Assembly (NCBI GenBank): GCA_041846495.1
Contig: JBGZEX010000005.1
Location: forward strand, 1-26,587
Direction of reading: 5' to 3'
Length of the DNA stretch: 26,587 nucleotides
From: JBGZEX01 sp041846495
GTDB lineage: Bacteria > Bacteroidota > Bacteroidia > Bacteroidales > Marinifilaceae
Position numbers and translations under genes: made by a program. Numbering within the stretch: position 1 is the first letter of the stretch; the number at the start of each line of letters is the position of its first letter. Below, in pieces: positions 24,582 to 26,587 of this stretch. A model generated the notes under the pieces. It saw only the letters and a program-made list of their open reading frames with translations, was not told where the DNA came from and ran no database searches.

Positions 24582-25394
24582 TTAAATTTCGTTTTTTTCT
24601 TCGATTTCCACTTCTTCTTCGATATTTGCAACGATATCGGTATTTTCCGTCTTGTCGGATTTGTTCGTTTCCGTCTTTTTATCTACGGCTTCTTTTTCCT
24701 TTTCGTTTTTACGTTCGGTAAGGCCTTCTTTTATGGCTTCCGCAATTTTTCCGACAACGAGATTTATGGAAGAGCTGGCATCGTCGTTGCAGGGAATAAC
24801 GAAATCCACTCCATTAGGGCTTGAATTCGTGTCCACCATGGCAAATACGGGTATACCGAGCGTGTTCGCTTCTTTTACGGCAATATATTCTTTGCATACG
24901 TCTACGACGAAAAGAGCTGCCGGTAACCGGGAAAGGTCCGCTATGCTTCCCAGGTTTTTTTCCAATTTCGCCCTTTGGCGGGAGATTTGCAGGTTTTCCC
25001 GTTTGGAGAGGTGATCGAAGGTGCCGTCTTTGAATTTTTTATCTATATCCGTCATTTTCTTAACGGCTTTGCGGATGGTCGGGAAATTGGTCAGCATTCC
25101 GCCCGGCCATCTTTCCGTAACATAGGGCATATTGATTGCGGATATTTTTTCGGCAACAATATCCTTAGCCTGTTTTTTTGTTGCCACAAACAGAATTTTA
25201 CGTCCCGATTTCGCTATTTGTTTAAGAGCGGCGGCAGCTTTGTCGAGCATTACGGCCGTCTTGTTCAAGTCGATAATATGGATGTTGTTTCGCTCCATGA
25301 ATATATAAGGAGCCATTTGGGGATTCCACTTGCGCGTCATATGTCCGAAGTGGCATCCCGATTCTAATAATTCATCAAAAGTTGTATTTGACAT
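24582..25394 (-). CDS. rpsB: 30S ribosomal protein S2
   Basis: Small-subunit protein bound late in assembly, at the head-body junction. It has 270 residues. The start motif (L-L-E-S-G-C-H-F-G-H) and the signatures W-N-P-Q-M-A-P-Y-I-F, W-P-G-G-M-L-T-N-F and V-D-T-N-S-S-P are all present. The conserved core ends near residue 225; the remaining 45 residues form a low-complexity tail rich in K, E, T and N that is probably disordered. The start lies 92 bases after rpsI, the largest gap in this operon, and that gap holds a strong hairpin that could control rpsB-tsf expression. Confidence 0.98.
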   Translation of the reverse strand: MSNTTFDELLESGCHFGHMTRKWNPQMAPYIFMERNNIHIIDLNKTAVMLDKAAAALKQIAKSGRKILFVATKKQAKDIVAEKISAINMPYVTERWPGGMLTNFPTIRKAVKKMTDIDKKFKDGTFDHLSKRENLQISRQRAKLEKNLGSIADLSRLPAALFVVDVCKEYIAVKEANTLGIPVFAMVDTNSSPNGVDFVIPCNDDASSSINLVVGKIAEAIKEGLTERKNEKEKEAVDKKTETNKSDKTENTDIVANIEEEVEIEEKNEI

Positions 25395-25430
25395 TTTTTA
25401 TTTTTAAAAGGTTAACATTCTTAATTTATC

Positions 25431-25469
25431 AATTGCCGGGTAGTTCCGAAATCGGAAGTCCCGCCAATT
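25431..25469 (-). promoter_or_regulatory. Hairpin in the rpsI-rpsB gap, candidate S2 leader element
   Basis: The RNA of the minus strand folds into a nested stem: outer AATTG with CAATT, then CGGG with CCCG, then TTCCG with CGGAA closing a four-base loop, with small mismatches between. The minus strand has no T-run after it, so it is unlikely to be a terminator. It sits 36 bases before the rpsB start, where S2 autoregulatory RNA could be expected. The role is inferred from position and folding by eye. Confidence 0.5.
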
Positions 25470-25486
25470 TAGATACAAAACCGTAA

Positions 25487-25873
25487 TTAACGTTTGGAGA
25501 ATTGGAATCTCTTGCGGGCTTTCGGACGTCCCGGTTTTTTGCGTTCCACCTGTCTCGGATCCCGGGTCATAAAACCGGCAGCTCGCAGCTTGGGTTTATC
25601 TTCGGGATTGATTTCCACCAAAGCTCTGGCGATTCCCAAGCGAAGCGCTTCCGCTTGACCTTTGAATCCTCCGCCTTGAAGATTGACTTTTATGTCGTAG
25701 TTTCCGTTTACGCCGAGAAGTTCCAAAGGTTGGCGCACAATGTATTGAAGGATGGGAAGGGTAAAATATTCTTCCATCGGACGTTTGTTGATAACGATAT
25801 TTCCTTTGCCTTCATTCATATAAACGCGGGCGATAGACGTTTTCCTCCGGCCTGTAGTATTAACTGTATCCAT
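25487..25873 (-). CDS. rpsI: 30S ribosomal protein S9
   Basis: Small-subunit head protein whose C-terminal tail reaches the P-site tRNA. It has 128 residues. The start T-G-R-R-K-T-S-I-A-R-V, the middle G-G-G-F-K-G-Q-A-E-A-L-R-L-G-I-A-R-A-L and the end K-R-F-Q-F-S-K-R, with the invariant terminal arginine, are diagnostic. It follows rplM by six bases; the rplM-rpsI pairing is nearly universal in bacteria. The rpsI-rpsB gap is 92 bases. Confidence 0.98.
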   Translation of the reverse strand: MDTVNTTGRRKTSIARVYMNEGKGNIVINKRPMEEYFTLPILQYIVRQPLELLGVNGNYDIKVNLQGGGFKGQAEALRLGIARALVEINPEDKPKLRAAGFMTRDPRQVERKKPGRPKARKRFQFSKR

Positions 25874-25879
25874 TTAATT

Positions 25880-26335
25880 TTACTTTAAGTTTTTTAAATC
25901 GATTTTCTTGGGTTGCTGCGCCTCGTGTTTGTGTTCGCTGCCTACGTAGAGATGAAGATTTTTCAGTATGGCTCTTCCCAGTCTGTTTTTGGGCAACATT
26001 CCTTTTACGGCATGTTCCAGAATTCTTTCCGGATGCTTTTTCATCAGAGCTTCCGGAGAAGTATGGCGTTGGCCGCCCGGATATCCGGTATGTCTCGTAT
26101 ACACTTTGTCCGTAAGTTTATTGCCGGTCAAGACGATTTTTTCCGCATTGATGACAATCACGTTGTCTCCGCAATCCACATGAGGAGAGTAGGAGGGTTT
26201 GTATTTGCCCCGGAGGATTTTTGCAATCTTAGAAGCAAGGCGTCCCAAAACCTCATTTTCCGCATCAATAACTACCCATTCCTTTTTTGCGGTAGCCTTG
26301 TTTACGTAAGTCGTTTTATAGCTAATTTGGTCCAC
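25880..26335 (-). CDS. rplM: 50S ribosomal protein L13
   Basis: Early-assembling large-subunit protein. It has 151 residues. Diagnostic stretches are W-V-V-I-D-A-E-N-E-V-L-G-R-L-A (about 20-34), then V-I-V-I-N-A-E-K-I, the H-T-G-Y-P-G-G motif and the G-M-L-P-K-N-R-L-G-R signature. It heads the ribosomal operon. The 250 bases upstream contain no gene but hold a strong promoter and a structured leader of about 190 nt. An L13 leader has been described in Firmicutes, and I recall a proposed Bacteroidia class, so autoregulation by L13 is plausible here. Confidence 0.98.
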   Translation of the reverse strand: MDQISYKTTYVNKATAKKEWVVIDAENEVLGRLASKIAKILRGKYKPSYSPHVDCGDNVIVINAEKIVLTGNKLTDKVYTRHTGYPGGQRHTSPEALMKKHPERILEHAVKGMLPKNRLGRAILKNLHLYVGSEHKHEAQQPKKIDLKNLK

Positions 26336-26523
26336 TGTGAAATAAATTAATTATACATTCCGTTTGTCTCGAATGAGTTTTTTCTCCTTTTATAAAACAC
26401 TGGAAATCGGGAACCAACGCGGCAACCGGGCAGGTTATGGGGTTCCGTTTTCCGCTTGTTTCGCATTTGAGGTAAATGGCTAAGGTTCAGCCTCAAAATA
26501 AAAGGGCGAAAATATCCCAAACG
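26336..26523 (-). ncRNA. Structured 5' leader of the rplM operon (candidate L13 r-leader)
   Basis: About 188 nt separate the predicted transcription start from the rplM ATG, and no reading frame explains them. On the minus strand two hairpins are visible. In the first, TTTGAGG (26497-26491) pairs exactly with CCTCAAA (26472-26466); an alternative inner pairing GGCT with AGCC competes for two of the same bases. In the second, GGAACC (26446-26441) pairs with GGTTCC (26415-26410), with an inner TAACC/GGTTG stem inside. The long structured leader fits an autoregulatory ribosomal protein site. Structure was judged by eye only. Confidence 0.55.
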
Positions 26524-26528
26524 AGTTG

Positions 26529-26558
26529 CAAAATTACATATTTTTATTGATTCCCAAA
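26529..26558 (-). promoter_or_regulatory. Promoter of the rplM-rpsI-rpsB-tsf operon
   Basis: On the minus strand a -33 TTTG (26558-26555) and a -7 TAATTTTG (26536-26529) are separated by 18 bases. Both elements match the Bacteroidota primary sigma consensus TTTG / TAnnTTTG. It is the best promoter match in the window, as expected for a highly expressed operon. The predicted start is near 26523. Confidence 0.75.
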
Positions 26559-26587
26559 AGAATATGGGGAAAAATATCGGGAATTCG

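Noticed and set aside
26383..26393. AAAAGGAG on the minus strand as a ribosome binding site for rplM.
   Set aside because: It lies about 50 bases before the start codon, far beyond a working Shine-Dalgarno distance, and the other genes in the window do not use clear Shine-Dalgarno sites.

Overview
The window reads as a contiguous piece of a Bacteroidota (Bacteroidales-like) chromosome carrying mostly housekeeping genes. The reasons for this placement are: (a) several genes have forms or neighbours typical of that phylum, namely a DUF4271-hemD-rnpA-yidD cluster, a DAHP synthase/chorismate mutase fusion, an EnvC-like protein with a degenerate LytM domain, and a YbeY whose motif reads G-F-K-D-K; (b) the starts lack clear Shine-Dalgarno sequences; (c) several upstream gaps hold the Bacteroidota -7 element TAnnTTTG. 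I see no rRNA, tRNA, CRISPR array, insertion sequence, prophage or defence island. Base composition is not even: sampled lines run from about 28% G+C in envC to about 52% in dusB.

Layout. 1-7016 (+): the tail of an upstream gene, then envC-like, ybeY, mnmG, adenine deaminase and uvrC, tightly packed. A parS-like palindrome sits between mnmG and the deaminase gene, and a weaker copy lies inside uvrC. 7040-13709 (-): polA, a DUF4271 membrane protein gene, hemD, rnpA, yidD, then a gap of 79 bases and an S41 carboxy-terminal protease gene. 13710-13788: a compact divergent promoter region with a perfect 12-base inverted repeat. 13789-14928 (+): the DAHP synthase/chorismate mutase gene, whose 3' end overlaps the convergent outer-membrane barrel gene (14899-15681, -) by 30 bases. 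15870-17764 (+): dusB and lysO. 17772-22853 (-): an overlapping operon of acyltransferase, two unknown small proteins and gltX, preceded by dxs. dxs is probably co-transcribed with pyrH (22867-23571, -). 23694-23733: a strong intrinsic terminator. 23753-26335 (-): the rplM-rpsI-rpsB-tsf operon behind a structured leader of about 190 nt with the best promoter in the window.

The genes serve core functions: translation (four ribosome/elongation genes, gltX, mnmG, dusB, ybeY, rnpA), DNA replication and repair (polA, uvrC), envelope assembly (envC-like, yidD, acyltransferase, S41 protease, barrel protein), and precursors (isoprenoids via dxs, UMP phosphorylation via pyrH, haem via hemD, aromatic amino acids, purine salvage).

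No clearly new multi-gene system is visible. The points most worth a second look are the parS-like sites, a PolI whose proofreading residues appear lost, the structured leader of rplM and the hairpin before rpsB, the two unknown small proteins between the acyltransferase and gltX, and the palindromic divergent promoter.
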